Source: Ochromonas danica
Taxonomy: Eukaryota > Sar > Chrysophyceae > Chromulinales > Chromulinaceae
NCBI GenBank assembly: GCA_015146655.1
Contig: VKHL01000163.1
Coordinates: forward strand, 1-61,961
DNA: 61,961 nt
Direction of reading: 5' to 3'
The notes under the pieces are model-generated. The model ran no database searches and had not been told where the DNA came from. It worked only from the letters and a program-made list of their open reading frames with translations. This document shows positions 1-10,478 of the stretch, one piece after another (position 1 is the first letter of the stretch; every line of letters starts with the position of its first letter). Both the position numbers and the translations under genes were made by a program.

Positions 1-225
1 TTTTTCTAGGCCGTCGTCAATGTCTTCAACTTGGACAATGGCCTTCACGACCATAATGGTCTTATAATACAAACCTTCAAGGAATGAGAACCTTGAAGAT
101 AGTAATATTGCAAAATTTTTAAAGAGCGGTTCTTCTTCGTTAATATTGGAAGAAGTATCTTTCGTCAGATCAACCGCGATCTTCGGCAATTTCTTCAGGA
201 TTTTTTTCCGTTCTTTCCGATAATT
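1..225 (-). CDS. Partial lysine-rich reading frame running off the left edge
   Basis: An open frame of 75 codons reads leftwards from 225 and is still open at base 1. It has no Met and begins just after an in-frame stop (226-228), so it would have to be an internal or terminal exon. The translation starts with a basic stretch (RKERKKILKKLPK), then passes through LFKNFAILLSS and GLYYKTIMVVKAIV, a mixed hydrophobic and charged pattern typical of real protein. I do not recognise a family. It could belong with the frame at 535-906 on the same strand, but no splice pair joining them was resolved. Base composition is AT-rich compared with the genes from 1.3 kb onward, so an old mobile-element fragment is an alternative. 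Confidence 0.35.
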
Positions 226-387
226 TTATTCATTTATAATCAACATTTAATTTTGTCTTAAAAATATAAAAGAAAACCTAGTGATATCACTGTGGCCAAA
301 CATATAGTTGATGATGATGTTATTTATTAGGTTGTGTTACAGAGAGTGTTGAGTGTTAGCTATTGTTATGGCGTGTGGTAAGCTAAT

Positions 388-451
388 ATGTAATACAGCA
401 GGAATAACTTCCTGCTACAGCATGAAGCTGTTCCTGCTTACTGTATTACAT
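388..451. repeat. Imperfect inverted repeat, MITE- or LTR-end-like
   Basis: The arm at 388-404 (ATGTAATACAGCAGGAA) is answered by an inverted arm at 431-451 that matches apart from a three-base bulge. Between them lie further GCAGGAA/TTCCTGC words, so the segment can fold in more than one way. A third copy of the TGTATTACAT end occurs at 461-470. The flanks (226-534) are AT-rich and hold no convincing reading frame. This could be the terminus of a small non-autonomous element or an LTR edge; the sequence alone does not decide. Confidence 0.4.
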
Positions 452-534
452 AATTATTAGTGTATTACATATCTCTCTCCTACGCAGCATACTAATAGTT
501 CATAGTTATCTCTCCCCATGTAACATAACTGAAC

Positions 535-906
535 CTAACTAATGACAACATCAACAACTGCTTCATAGCACATGTCCACGGATGCTAATCTTCTCGATTT
601 CTTTCCATAAACGTAACAAGTCTCTGTTACGATCAAGAGTACATTTTCCTTTAACTTCCCAATCATGCTGGGAGTACATTGTTGTTTTAGCCAAGTGTAA
701 ACAACGAACTTCGCATTGTCATATGCATACTTCAAATCGCGAATTCTCTTGCGATCTTCTTTAATATCATCAGCTGTCAAACCTTGAGCATCGACAGGTA
801 ATGCGGGCGGGGGATCAGGAACAATAACATCGACAATTACTCCGACTTTTCTGTCGGTTGCAGATTTTTTAAATCTTTCCGACCGTTCACGAATTTTATC
901 GGACAT
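535..906 (-). CDS. Hypothetical 123-residue basic protein
   Basis: A single ATG-initiated frame of 123 residues. The N-terminus is highly charged (KIRERSERFKK), followed by a proline-rich patch (VPDPPPALPV), a helical charged segment (DDIKEDRKRIRDLKYAYDNAK) and a more hydrophobic end (VVYTWLKQQCTPSMIGKL). The spacing of aromatic and charged residues loosely recalls the N-terminal part of retrotransposon Gag-type proteins, but no zinc knuckle, protease or polymerase is seen nearby. The frame lies in AT-rich sequence with an inverted repeat downstream. It may be a gene, an exon of the frame at 1-225, or a Gag fragment. Confidence 0.35.
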   Translation of the reverse strand: MSDKIRERSERFKKSATDRKVGVIVDVIVPDPPPALPVDAQGLTADDIKEDRKRIRDLKYAYDNAKFVVYTWLKQQCTPSMIGKLKENVLLIVTETCYVYGKKSRRLASVDMCYEAVVDVVIS

Positions 907-1156
907 TTTATTATTCTCAATTATGTTGGTAAAACTGTCAGTCTCACTACCAAGACGACCAATAAAGTCAATCCTATTTCAGGTTAGTGAAAGTAACAAC
1001 CAAATTACGGAATGAGATCACTTATCTCTTATCCTAATTAATTGAGAATGCTGCTGTGCTCAAACAGGAGACACACGCATACAAACACAACAGTCATGTC
1101 AGAATACTACAGGTAAGCAAATACACAACTAATTAAGCAATAACATAATCTACTGC

Positions 1157-2246
1157 ATGACATCGCAATCCATCACAACACTGTCTTCTGTGAGGAAGTC
1201 ATCGAATTTGATTTGATTTGATTTGATTTGATTTGATTTGGTTGAGTGAGTGAGATGGGGAACTACTTGGTGAGGCTACTCTTCACTGATCTACTGCCAT
1301 CTGACTCTTCTCATACTCACTCACTTCTGTCTGTCTCTCAGGGCGTGACGGACGACGACGAGTCCGTGGACAACGACACCTTCGATGTGCGCAAGATCTA
1401 TTGGGACCGCGACGGTAACCTGCGCCACGGTGAGTGACTGCAGCCTTTGACTCTCTCACCGCCTTCTGACGAGTCAGCTGTGCTTCTCTCAGGCCGCACG
1501 GACCGCAACCGCGACGAGGAGATCATCAAAATCCTGCAGGCAGACAGCAACGACGAGACTGACCTCACCAAACTATGGCAAGCGCTCCTCCTCCTCCTCC
1601 TGCTCCTCTGCTTGACTCCTCTGACCTCTGCTTGCTTGGTTCAGGATGATCGTGCCTTCTCGATGGATCCGCGAGTGGCTCATCTTCTCTCATTATCGAA
1701 TGGGTAGGCCATCCCTCCTCCTCCTCCTCCTTCTCCTTCCCTTTGCCTCACTGTCTCTCTGGCCAGGCGATCCCCCGGGTCCCATAGACATGCTGTCTCT
1801 GCTGCGTCAGGATAGCAGCGCGCCAGGCGGGTGGCGGCCCAAACGAAATCTGCTGCCGCCCTGCACGAAGTTTGGCGAGGAGCGGCCGGGACACTATCGG
1901 CGCGTCAGCCTCGAGGCCTGGATCAACCTCATTGACCTCTACGGCGTCGACGGCTACGCCATCGCAGTGAGAGGATTTCCTTATGACGATGTTGGGCGAT
2001 GGCGAGTCTTCAAGAACCCGCGCCTCATCGATGCGGTGAGACTTCTCTCCTCCTCCTCCTCCTCGTTGAGGTGATTTAATGTGATTTATCTGTTGTTTGT
2101 GATAGAAATTGCTCCCTGAGCCGGTGCTACCCAAAGAGGAGAAGGAGGACAAAGGCGCACTGCAGGGTATTGCAGATGCTGTGGGCTTGGGGAAGTTGTT
2201 TGGCCTGGGAGGAGGAGGAGGAGCAAAGGATGCGCCAGCCAAGTGA
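1157..2246 (+). CDS. DUSP-domain protein, spliced from five or six exons
   Basis: Exons 1342-1429, 1493-1577, 1645-1703, 1767-2035 and 2106-2246 join in frame. A possible first exon is 1157-1189 (ATG at 1157), which is the weakest part of the model. The joined protein carries an acidic N-terminus, then W-M-I-V-P-S-R-W-I-R-E-W, the turn PPGPIDM, and W-I-N-L-I-D-L-Y-G. That order (W..W..PGPI....W..L...YG) is the signature of the DUSP domain found N-terminal in many ubiquitin-specific proteases. No protease domain follows: the protein ends in a Gly-rich tail (FGLGGGGGAKDAPAK). The intron between 1577 and 1645 begins with GC instead of GT, and only this choice completes the domain. Likely role: a protein-interaction module in the ubiquitin system (family-based inference). 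Confidence 0.65.
1206..1240. repeat. (ATTTG)7 microsatellite
   Basis: Seven perfect tandem copies of the pentamer, inside the proposed first intron of the DUSP-domain gene. The same pentamer array recurs at 31046-31074. Confidence 0.95.
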
Positions 2247-2354
2247 TGAGCCTAGCATAGCCTGTGTCGTGTCCATGTTATTTCTAATATTTACAAACAA
2301 CCGATTTATCAAAAGCATACCCTCAGAGGAGGAGGAGGGGGAGGAGGAGGGTGT

Positions 2355-4703
2355 CTAGAAGTCGTCCCAGGCCTCGTCAGCTTTCACTTCGAGCTTCTTC
2401 ACCGCCACCTTCGCCACACTTCGCCCCGCAGCTTTGCTCGTGCCCGACTTGGCGGAACTGCTCTCAGGTCCAGTCCTTTTGCTCGCTGCAATGGAGGAAG
2501 CACTGGGGCGAGCAGACAGTGGATAGGAGGAGGAGGAGGAGGAGGGAGGGTCTGGAGCATCTAGCGCCTCGTCGAGGTCGTCGTCGCCCCACTGCCCTGC
2601 AGCAGATCCCGCAGAACTCGCCGCGACGAAGCTGTCCATTGCATCTTCATTGTTACTATCAACTAGCGCGGAGGGTAAACTAGTTGTCGAACTTTCCACC
2701 GGAGCTGTGCTAGTCACAAGAGAAGAAGAAGAAGAAGATGAAGAAGAAGAAGATGAAGATGAAGAAGAAGAAGATGATGACACTGCAGAGGAGGCGGTCT
2801 TGGCGGGAGAAGCAGTGATAGCTGTGCTCTCAAATGTTCTGGTCAAACTCTGCAATACAGACCACGAACTGCCCAGATAGCTATCCGCTGCACCTCCTCC
2901 TCCTCCTCCATTAGTACCTCCTCCTCCTCCACCACCTGCTGCCTTCTCTCCGTCCTCTGCCTGCTGCGCCTGCTGCTGAGAGAGGACGAGGTGGTACTCT
3001 TTGATGTCCTGCAGCGCTGTCTCCATCAGCGAAACAGCCAAGGAGCGCACCTCAGTGGATCTGTCCAAGAGCAGCAAGGACGCCTGCGGGATGACCTTCG
3101 CGGCCAGCTGCGGCGCGTCAACGAGTTGGTGGACGGCCAGCGCTGTCTTGAGGCCCGCCAGGCGGCAAGGCTGGAAACCATCTTTCATCGCTCGCACCAA
3201 GGCATTAGCCAGCACTCGCTGTCTGACTGCCTCGCGTAGCTTCTGAGCGATCTTCCCCAAGAAGATGATCGTGTTGGTGCGCAGGGACGCCTCGGCATCG
3301 GACTGCAGGCCTCCCACACAGCGCAGGAGGCGGTCTTGCAGCTGCGCCTCTTCCACTTTATCTACCACATGCACCAGAGCCATGAGCGTAGCTTCGCGCA
3401 GCTTGGCATTCGAGTCTGCGAAACCAGCGAGCAACGGGTCGAATATCTTCTGGTTGACCAGATCAGCGGGTAGGAGAGGCCCGAGGTAGCGCAGGTTAGA
3501 CAACAAGGAGGTGCGCACAGTGCGATCGGTCAGTTGCCAGAGTTGCACCCAGAGGTCGCGTGTGTGTAACTCAAAGGCAGCTCTGTCGAGCTTCTGCAAA
3601 GAGGCGAGGCGGCCGATGAGGTCGACGCCGTGGACCAGGGACTGCCTCGCCGCCTCTCTGCCGTCTCTCTGAGCGAACTGCGCCACCGCACGAGTCAGCA
3701 GCTGACACAAACAAGGCAGGAGCTTGAAGGAGCAAAGCGCGGCGGTGGTCTGAGGAAGCAGAGGATCCAGCGCTGCGAAGGTCTTCATCCGCTCCTCTTG
3801 TTGCTGCAGCGGTAGCTCCCGCACACTCTCCATGAGAGAGATGTAGGCGCTCTGCCAAATACGAGCGACTAGCAACTTCTGTGCGCTGGGTCTCTTTTTC
3901 CCGTCCGCATGGATCATGAGGCGAAGGTATTTGTCGAAGTTTCCTTCAGGCAGCGCCTGCTGGCAGTTGGCGAAGACTTCTCTCAGACTCTCTCCGAAGG
4001 AGAAGATGTCCATCGCGAAGCTCGCCTTCTCCCCCGCGACTCTCTCAGGCGCGCAATAAGCACGAGGCAGTAGAGAAGGCTGTGACTGTAGCACTTCATC
4101 AGCGGCGGCGGAGAGCTCGAAGCTCGAGACCTTCCAGTCGCCATTGGCCGTCACGAAGATAGCCTGTGGGCAGAGCCCGCCATGAACGAGGCTAGCTTGG
4201 TTGTGAAGGAAGTCCAAGGCTTGCAGAATGCACTTGAAGCCCCAGAGCAGCTCGTCGGCCAGGCTGGACCGCGGAATGGCCGGATCGTGTGCCTGGACGC
4301 GAGCGATCCATCGCGGCAGAGGCTCACACGACTCGGTCACTAAGAGCACTCCGTCATCCAGCTCGGTGCTGTCCACGAAAGTGAGGATGGAGGGATGGCG
4401 CAGAGTGCGGAGCTTCTGCACGTTTCGCTGGGCCATTGGCAAGCGCTCACTTGGCGGTGAGGAGGAGGAGGAGGAGGTCTTGGGAAAGCGGAAGATGGAA
4501 ACCTTGGCCTTCACGCCCTGCTCATTTGGCATCGCCTCCTGCACCACAAGCAGAGAGAAACATCAGCAGTGAGTCAGTCAATAGTCAGGAGAAGATCTTC
4601 ATCGCTTCACCTTCTTGCTGCCATTGTGTAAAGTCCAACCAAAACTATTGTCAAAGTCCACAGCTTCTTGGATGTCATACGCCAGATTGACTGTGTTCCC
4701 CAT
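2355..4703 (-). CDS. SCYL1: SCYL1-type pseudokinase (N-terminal kinase-like protein)
   Basis: Two exons (4611-4703 and 2355-4538) join in phase 0 after a 72-nt intron, giving 758 residues. The start at 4703 gives Met-Gly-Asn, a possible N-myristoylation site. A protein-kinase fold follows, with degenerate catalytic motifs: the HRD region reads L-V-H-G-G and the DFG position reads S-F-E, while the activation-segment APE and the DIFSFG helix remain. After the kinase part come HEAT-like helical repeats (about residues 330-520), then a long low-complexity serine-rich linker and the acidic end ADEAWDDF. This order is characteristic of the SCY1-like family, which acts in COPI/Golgi trafficking and nuclear tRNA export. 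The poly-Ser stretch is encoded by a TCT/TCA microsatellite. The gene converges on the DUSP gene, with 108 bp between stops. Confidence 0.88.
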
Positions 4704-4888
4704 CCACTAATCCTCAAAATCGCCGCCGACCTTTCCAACACGACCAGTTGTGATTCGAAACACTTCTTAAGTTAACTAGGAAACGCGTTTTCAAGGCCAA
4801 CGTATCTGCCAAAAGCTGTTTTCTGCGTTTGTCAGTTTCAAGGGCGGGTTAGTGGCGAATTGAATGACTTTGTGTTAACCTCTCTGCC
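4704..4888. promoter_or_regulatory. Divergent promoter between the SCYL1-type and Tudor genes
   Basis: These 185 bp separate two start codons pointing away from each other, so both promoters must lie here. An ACGCGT hexamer sits at 4783-4788 within AAACGCGTTT. The same word occurs in the divergent intergenic region at 25197-25202. In fungi ACGCGT is the MluI cell-cycle box; any such role here is speculation. Confidence 0.5.
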
Positions 4889-7800
4889 ATGCAGCCCTTC
4901 GCTGTCTTCACGAATAAAGAGAATGATTTTGGACCTTCCCGCCTGGCGAGGAAATTATTGGCAGTCGCTGAGACCGCCCAGGCTGAGCCTCCTCTTCCTG
5001 CTGCGCTGCCTCACGCTCCTTCTAGACGACCACCTTCGGCTCAAACCCAGGGGGGAGGCGCAGGGGCAAAGAAAGTATCGAGACAAAGCTCTCGCAGCAA
5101 AGCGAGTGCGGGACGAGATGTCTCGAACCATCCGTCCCGCGAAGACCTCGCGGTGGAATTGCAGGAAGTCAAGCGCCGCCTGGCAGGCAGCGAGGAGACC
5201 ATCCACGCTCTCAAAGGAGAGAACCAGCGCCTCGAGACTGAGGCAACTCGCCAGCAGCGCCGCATTGAGCAGCTGCTGCACCTCTCTGAGGGGGTGCGGG
5301 GCGGCGCGGCGCAAGGCGTGCGGAGGGAAATCGAGAAGAGCCTCCTCGTGCGACAGCTCAAGGCCCAAGTGACCGCCTTGAGAAACCTCGTGGCCGAGAA
5401 AGACCTTGAGATCGATCAGCTTCGCAGGGACATCCGCACTTCTCATGTTAAGGTGAGTCTCATCGTACAGTAGGATGGTAGCATGCTATGATGGTGTGAC
5501 ATGGTATATGATATGACACGGTATATGATATGGTGTATGTGGTTGGGCTGAAGTCGTATGGTGTTCATCATGTTAATCGTGTTCATCATGGTGTGCTAAT
5601 AGGAGGTGGAAGTGCAGTGCGAGGAGTACTCAGCGGAGATCCAACGCCTTGTGCGCACTGTGGACGACCTCAAAGAAGAGCTTTTCCGTGAGCGTCAGAG
5701 GCGTGAGTGGAACAGCAAGTTGGCTGGAGAAACAGGCGAGGAACTGCGCAGAGAGCTTGCGCGCCTCGCGGCCAACTATCAACACATGCTCACGAACATC
5801 AACGCTCGCAGTGCTCCTCGGCCAGCCTCTGCGTCTTCTTCGGGCATTCGCTCGGAACGTTCTGACCGCAACAACAGGCCGCGTTCTGCCTCGAGACAGC
5901 AACTCCTCGAGGGAGACCTGCTCGAGAACTTCAACCTCGACGCGGTCAATTCAGCGGAGTTGTTAGGATCATTGAGTGCTCAGAATCAAGGAGTGGAGCG
6001 GAGCGCTGCCTTGCAGGTTGGAAGAGATCTGATGCAGGACGAGTCGCCTCAGAACAGTCAACAGCAGCAACAGCAGGTTGAACGCACTTTATCTCGCTCT
6101 AATAGTGGCGGCAGTCAATTGTCTCAACACGGAGACTTGGGCAGACATGGCGAGGCGGCGGCACAGCCAGCGCTTGTCCATCTCCACCGCCCGCACCCCC
6201 AGCGTCCCTTCCCCGTGGCGCAGGACTTCATTCCAGTCTCGCAGCAGGTCGAGGGACATGTAGCGCAAGCCGCAGACCCGTCACAAGTGGTGCTGCCAGA
6301 GGTTGCCTTCCCGTTGGGCTCTCGGGTGGAGGCGCGGTACTACAACGGCACGACCTGGTACCAAGCTGTGGTGAAGGCGGCCAGCTATAGCGACGTAAAG
6401 CAGGCTTTCATCTACGAAGTGCTCTATGATGATGGCGAGCGGGAGAAAGCAGTTCTTGAAAGCAATTTGAGAATACCATCCTCTGTCACTGCCGCTCCTC
6501 CATCCTCTGCCGAGGATCGCCCAGTTTCAGCTGCAGGCCAACCTCAGGCCCAAGGTGCATTGGCTAAGCCATCCCCACAACCAGTGACTGTGAAGGAGGA
6601 GGTGGAGGAGGAAGCACAGGTTAAGGTGGACTTTCCTGTTGGCAGTCGCGTACAAGGACGATTCGATGACGGAAACTGGTATGGTGGCCAAGTGACTGCG
6701 GTGGTGAGAGAGGGCAAGGAGGTGTTGTATGATCTGCGCTATGACGATGGAGACGAGGGGCGGCGCATGGCGGCTAACAGAGTGCGAGGGGTACCTTTAC
6801 CCCCTGCCACCTCTTCTACCACCAAGTACAAGGCAGGTGATCGCGTAGAGGGACGGTTCTCAGATGGCAAATGGTATCTCGCACGTGTCCGTGCCGTGCG
6901 GTCAAATGAGAGCGGCGGCGCGGTGTTTGACTTAGACTTCGAGGACGGAGACCACGCCAGCGATCTCTCCGAAGATCATCTCCGCCCGCTTCCTCTCACC
7001 ACCCAACCCGCGGAAAGTCAACCTCAGGCCCAAGGTGCATTGGCTAAGCCATCCCCACAACCAGTGACTGTGAAGGAGGAGGTGGAGGAGGAAGCACAGG
7101 TTAAGGTGGACTTTCCTGTTGGCAGTCGCGTACAAGGACGATTCGATGACGGAAACTGGTATGGTGGCCAAGTGACTGCGGTGGTGAGAGAGGGCAAGGA
7201 GGTGTTGTATGATCTGCGCTATGACGATGGAGACGAGGGGCGGCGCATGGCGGCTAATAGAGTGCGAGGGGTACCTTTACCCCCTGCCACCTCTTCTACC
7301 ACCAAGTACAAGGCAGGTGATCGTATTCAGAGTTACTTTGAGGCGGTGGATCGATGGTATGACGGCACAGTGAAGGCTGCGAACAGCGACCAAACCTACG
7401 CCATCGACTACGACGACGGAGACAAGGAAGGCGCGGTGGAGAGCTCTCGCTTGCGACCCCTACAAGCTCAACTCGCCTCTCCAGTCCCAACTTCGGTGGC
7501 ATTATATCATGTAGGCGATGTGGTGGAGGCGCGCTATCAGGCAGGATCCCAGTGGTTCCCTGGGCGCGTGCGCGATGCCCACACATCCACTGCTGGGACC
7601 TGGAGCTACCACATCGTTTATGATGATGGCGATGAGGAGCTCCAAGTTACCGAAGACTGCCTGCGCAAGGTTGCGCCCAAGGAACAACCACACGCACCCG
7701 CTGTGGTGACCACCAATCTCGATGCTTTTCTCAACGAGTTGAGCGATGATGATGACGAAGGAGGAGCAGCAGAAGGAGTTGCGGGAGATGCTGGCGGTGG

Positions 7801-7909
7801 CGGCGGATTGGACGCAGGTCCTGCTGTAACCCTTCTCTCCGGGGGTACACGACCAGTCACAACCTCTTCGCCCTCCGAGGAGGATTACGAGGAAGACTTC
7901 GCCGCCTAG
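4889..7909 (+). CDS. Coiled-coil protein with six Tudor/Agenet-like repeats
   Basis: Exons 4889-5452 and 5603-7909 join in phase 0 (956 residues). The first 270 or so residues are basic, then strongly coiled-coil (runs of Leu, Glu, Arg and Gln). Six repeats of about 55 residues follow, each opening with a G-[SD]-R-V-[EQ]-[AG]-R-[FY] type strand, then W-[YF] and a closing [YF]-[DE]-D-G-[DE] strand. These are the hallmarks of Tudor/Agenet-like beta-barrels. The C-terminus is acidic and ends E-E-D-Y-E-E-D-F-A-A. Such barrels usually bind methylated Lys/Arg or act as protein docking modules. The coiled coil and the YxxDF tail, shared with the next large gene, suggest a scaffold, perhaps centrosomal or ciliary. 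Part of the repeat array is duplicated almost base for base (6539-7323). Confidence 0.72.
6539..7323 (+). repeat. 305-bp direct repeat with 480-bp offset inside the Tudor gene
   Basis: 6539-6843 and 7019-7323 are identical except for one synonymous change (C at 6778, T at 7258, both Asn). The 175 bp between the copies and the stretch after the second copy encode diverged Tudor repeats, so the arrangement is A-B-A-B' with A identical and B diverged. The offset is an exact multiple of three and the reading frame is kept. Confidence 0.95.
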
Positions 7910-8195
7910 CCTAGCCTAGCTCCCCGCGCACTCCAACAATAGTGACCGTTTTATGTACTGTAGGTAGATGTAGATTATTGTCAATGCTTAGCACATCATC
8001 GGAGATTGGATAAGGGAGATGTTGGCCAAAATGTCTTTCTCAGAAGTAAGATGTAGACCAAGGTGCTGCTAACTCAGATCGCCAGATTCTGGCTGTCTGA
8101 ACAGACTCTTGCTATTAGACCTAGTCTAGCTATTAGCATGAGCAGCATAATTCAAATCAAAGCAATTACACTCGCACGTAAATTTATCTATTTGA

Positions 8196-9047
8196 TCACA
8201 AATGTCCTCCATAGCTTCCTCGGACAACTTCATTCTCAATCTTTCTCCTCTGAGCACTATCAAATGCGGAATCCGTGGAGACAAGGTCAGCCAAGAATGA
8301 TTCGCATGTTTGGCGCAGTCCAATGACCAAATGGTCCAAGTACTTCATCTCAGAGTTAACAGAAGATAGACGAGCATTGAAAGCCTTCCAGGGGTTTGCG
8401 AGCAGAGATGTCAAAGGCCTCAATGGCAGGCTACTCTCGCAGGAATGTGAGGCATCATGAAGTAAAGCTTGCCTTTGCACATTGGCTGGACATGTTGGCA
8501 GAAGAAATGCCAGCAGAGATGCAACAGAAGAAGCCATATCCACTAAATGCTTCGTGTGCTTACTGGAGAGAGAGGCCCTGTCGTCCGTTTTGTTTGCATT
8601 GTAGGCCAGAAGCAACAAGTGCAGTAAATCCTGAAGATAACGAACTTCATGTGAGCCCAACAACTCCACTTTCGCAACAATACAAAGCTGTTTTCACCTT
8701 GGGACAATGAAACTTGCTGACCTGCCGACACTTGCCATTTACAGTTAAGTTTAGTTCATCTCGTAAAATATCGGGAGTTGGTCTGAGAAAGCAGATTCCT
8801 GGTATACAGTTCTCATGGCATTGCTCGGGGGAGTGAGTCAGACGAGTCATTGTCGCTATTCCAGCGACGTGGCTGTCTTCACATAGTCTACTGCTCGAGA
8901 TGCTTCGTCAATGTGACTGTCAAGAAGGACACTCTATTCATAACTCTCCATTGCTAGGAGGTATGCGAGATCTCAACGGCGATGAATCCGAGGGAATTGC
9001 TGTGTGCTTACTGGAAGATTAGTCGTCCGTTTTATTGCCTTCCGCAT
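8196..9047 (-). CDS. Possible four-exon gene of unknown function, possibly decaying
   Basis: The clearest part is 8196-8630 (145 codons), a complete-looking hydrophilic/helical frame with DLLHLLLLAYNANKTDD at its start and many Leu and Ser. It can be joined in phase to 8698-8782 (67-nt intron), 8869-8933 (86-nt intron, weak GTCGCT donor) and a short ATG exon at 9012-9047 (78-nt intron), giving 206 residues. The frame after 8210 is ambiguous: an overlapping frame ending at 8126 also looks protein-like (MKLSEEAMEDICDQIDKF). The proposed first exon lies inside a duplicate of the start of the last exon, so part of the model may be coincidental. No family recognised. Alternatives: a pseudogene, or a gene with different exon choices. 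Confidence 0.35.
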
Positions 9048-9105
9048 TGTAGGCCAGAAGCAACAAGTGCAGTAAATCCTGAAGATAACGAACTTCACGT
9101 GATCC
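8551..9105. repeat. Dispersed direct duplication in the 7.9-9.3 kb intergenic block
   Basis: About 100 bp at 8555-8656 recurs at 9003-9105 with small indels. The last 55 bp or so (from ATTGTAGGCC) are almost identical. Read on the minus strand the repeat covers a splice acceptor and the start of an exon; in the 9.0-kb copy the frame stops after about 19 codons. A second, shorter pair (8075-8101 and 9226-9252, both containing CCAGATTCTGGCTGTCTGAA) is arranged in the opposite order, so this is not a simple tandem duplication. The 9226 copy lies 47 bp upstream of the next gene's start. Confidence 0.85.
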
Positions 9106-9298
9106 TCGCCACATCCCCTCGTACAGTAAGCAGCTGGAAAACAAAGAAATTGCTATTTGAAAACACCGAAAAAGAGTGTTAAAATCCGTTGGCTTTCGGT
9201 GGGCGTTTCGGTTTTATGTCCTATTTCCAGATCTCCAGATTCTGGCTGTCTGAATGAGCGTAACTGTCGCTGCATGTTGGACGTGTTGAGCACAAACG

Positions 9299-10444
9299 AT
9301 GAGCTACGCCGAAGACTTTGTCAGCGAAGACGAGCTTCAGCCGGAGTCGCCTTTGGCGTGGAAAGAAATAAGCCAGCAGCCGCCGCGGCAAGGGGAGGTG
9401 GAGGAGGAGGAGGGCATCTACAGCGCCGACGGCTTCGACTCGCCGCCCTCGCCGTCACTCGCTCCGCGCCTCGGAATGCCCAGCGGAAGCTACGCGGAAG
9501 ACTTCGATGAGGTGACTGAAGCCTCATCGTTGTCTCGCGGGCCTGCTCCAATGCTCGAGACCTCGCTGGCCTACAGCGCGGACTTCGTGGATGTCGAACC
9601 TTCACAAGAACAAAAAGAACAGCAGCACCAGGAGGAGGAGGAGGTTAATGAGGGGGGGAGAGAGAAAGCCGAGGAGAGTAATGAGCCACTGGTCGAAGAG
9701 GAGGACGTCTTAGTCCCTGGAAGTCAAAGAGAAGAAGCACAGCAGAATGAAGAAGAAACAACAAGAGAAGCCACCCTCAGAGAACATGAACAACAACGAG
9801 AAGAAGAGGAAGAACAAGAACAAGAACAACGAGAAGAAGAGGAATGGCCTCGAAATGAGGAACAAGAAGTGTTTCTGTCTCCCGAGGGACATGGTGTGCT
9901 GGCTGTGAGTGAATCGGAAAGAGAAGAGCATCTCTCACAAGCTTTATTGGAAGAAGAGCAGAAGAAGAAGACGCACAACAACCAACAAGATGACCAACTA
10001 CAACATAATGAAGAAGAAGAAGAGGAGGAGGAGGAGGAATTGCCACCGCCAGCTCTTTCTCCTCCACCCTCAGCAGAAGACAATCCGACACAGACAGAGA
10101 CAGAAGAGGCAAAGACGGAAGAAGAGACAGAGGCGAAAACAGCAGAACAAACTCAGTCACAGTCACAGTCACAGTCACAGTCACAGTCTGGTCAGGGGGC
10201 AGGGCTGGAGGAAGAAGAGGTTCAGTCTGAGGCATTGCCAGCAGCTGAGGCAGCAGAGCATCATTATTATTCAGACATCCAGCCCCAGCCGCCAATGACC
10301 CACTGTGAGCCACACGTTGAGATGCTTCAAGCAACAGAGGAGCCTTTCGAGACATTCCAGCCCTTGCAAATGCTCGAGACCTCGCTGGCCTATAGCGCAG
10401 ACTTCGTGGATGTCGAACCTTCACAAGAACAACAACAACAACAA

Positions 10445-10478
<34 letters not shown>

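Noticed and set aside
1246-1341. Coding start of the DUSP gene just after the (ATTTG) array
   Set aside because: That stretch begins with GTG inside GTGAGTGAG, has no ATG context and ends in a CT-rich run with CTCAG. It reads as intron rather than exon.
4955-5446. 163-residue minus frame opposite the Tudor gene N-terminus
   Set aside because: It is antisense to the coiled-coil region; its Leu/His/Ala-rich composition is what the reversed Glu/Gln/Arg codons give.
8075-9252. Whole 8-9.25 kb block as a simple tandem duplication
   Set aside because: The two repeated segments occur in opposite order and with different offsets (about 450 and 1150 bp), which a single tandem event cannot give.
9777-10424. 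Minus-strand Leu/Ser/Val-rich frame of 215 residues
   Set aside because: It is the complement of the Glu/Gln microsatellite-like coding sequence of the YxxDF gene; runs of Leu and Ser come from reversed GAA/GAG/CAG codons.
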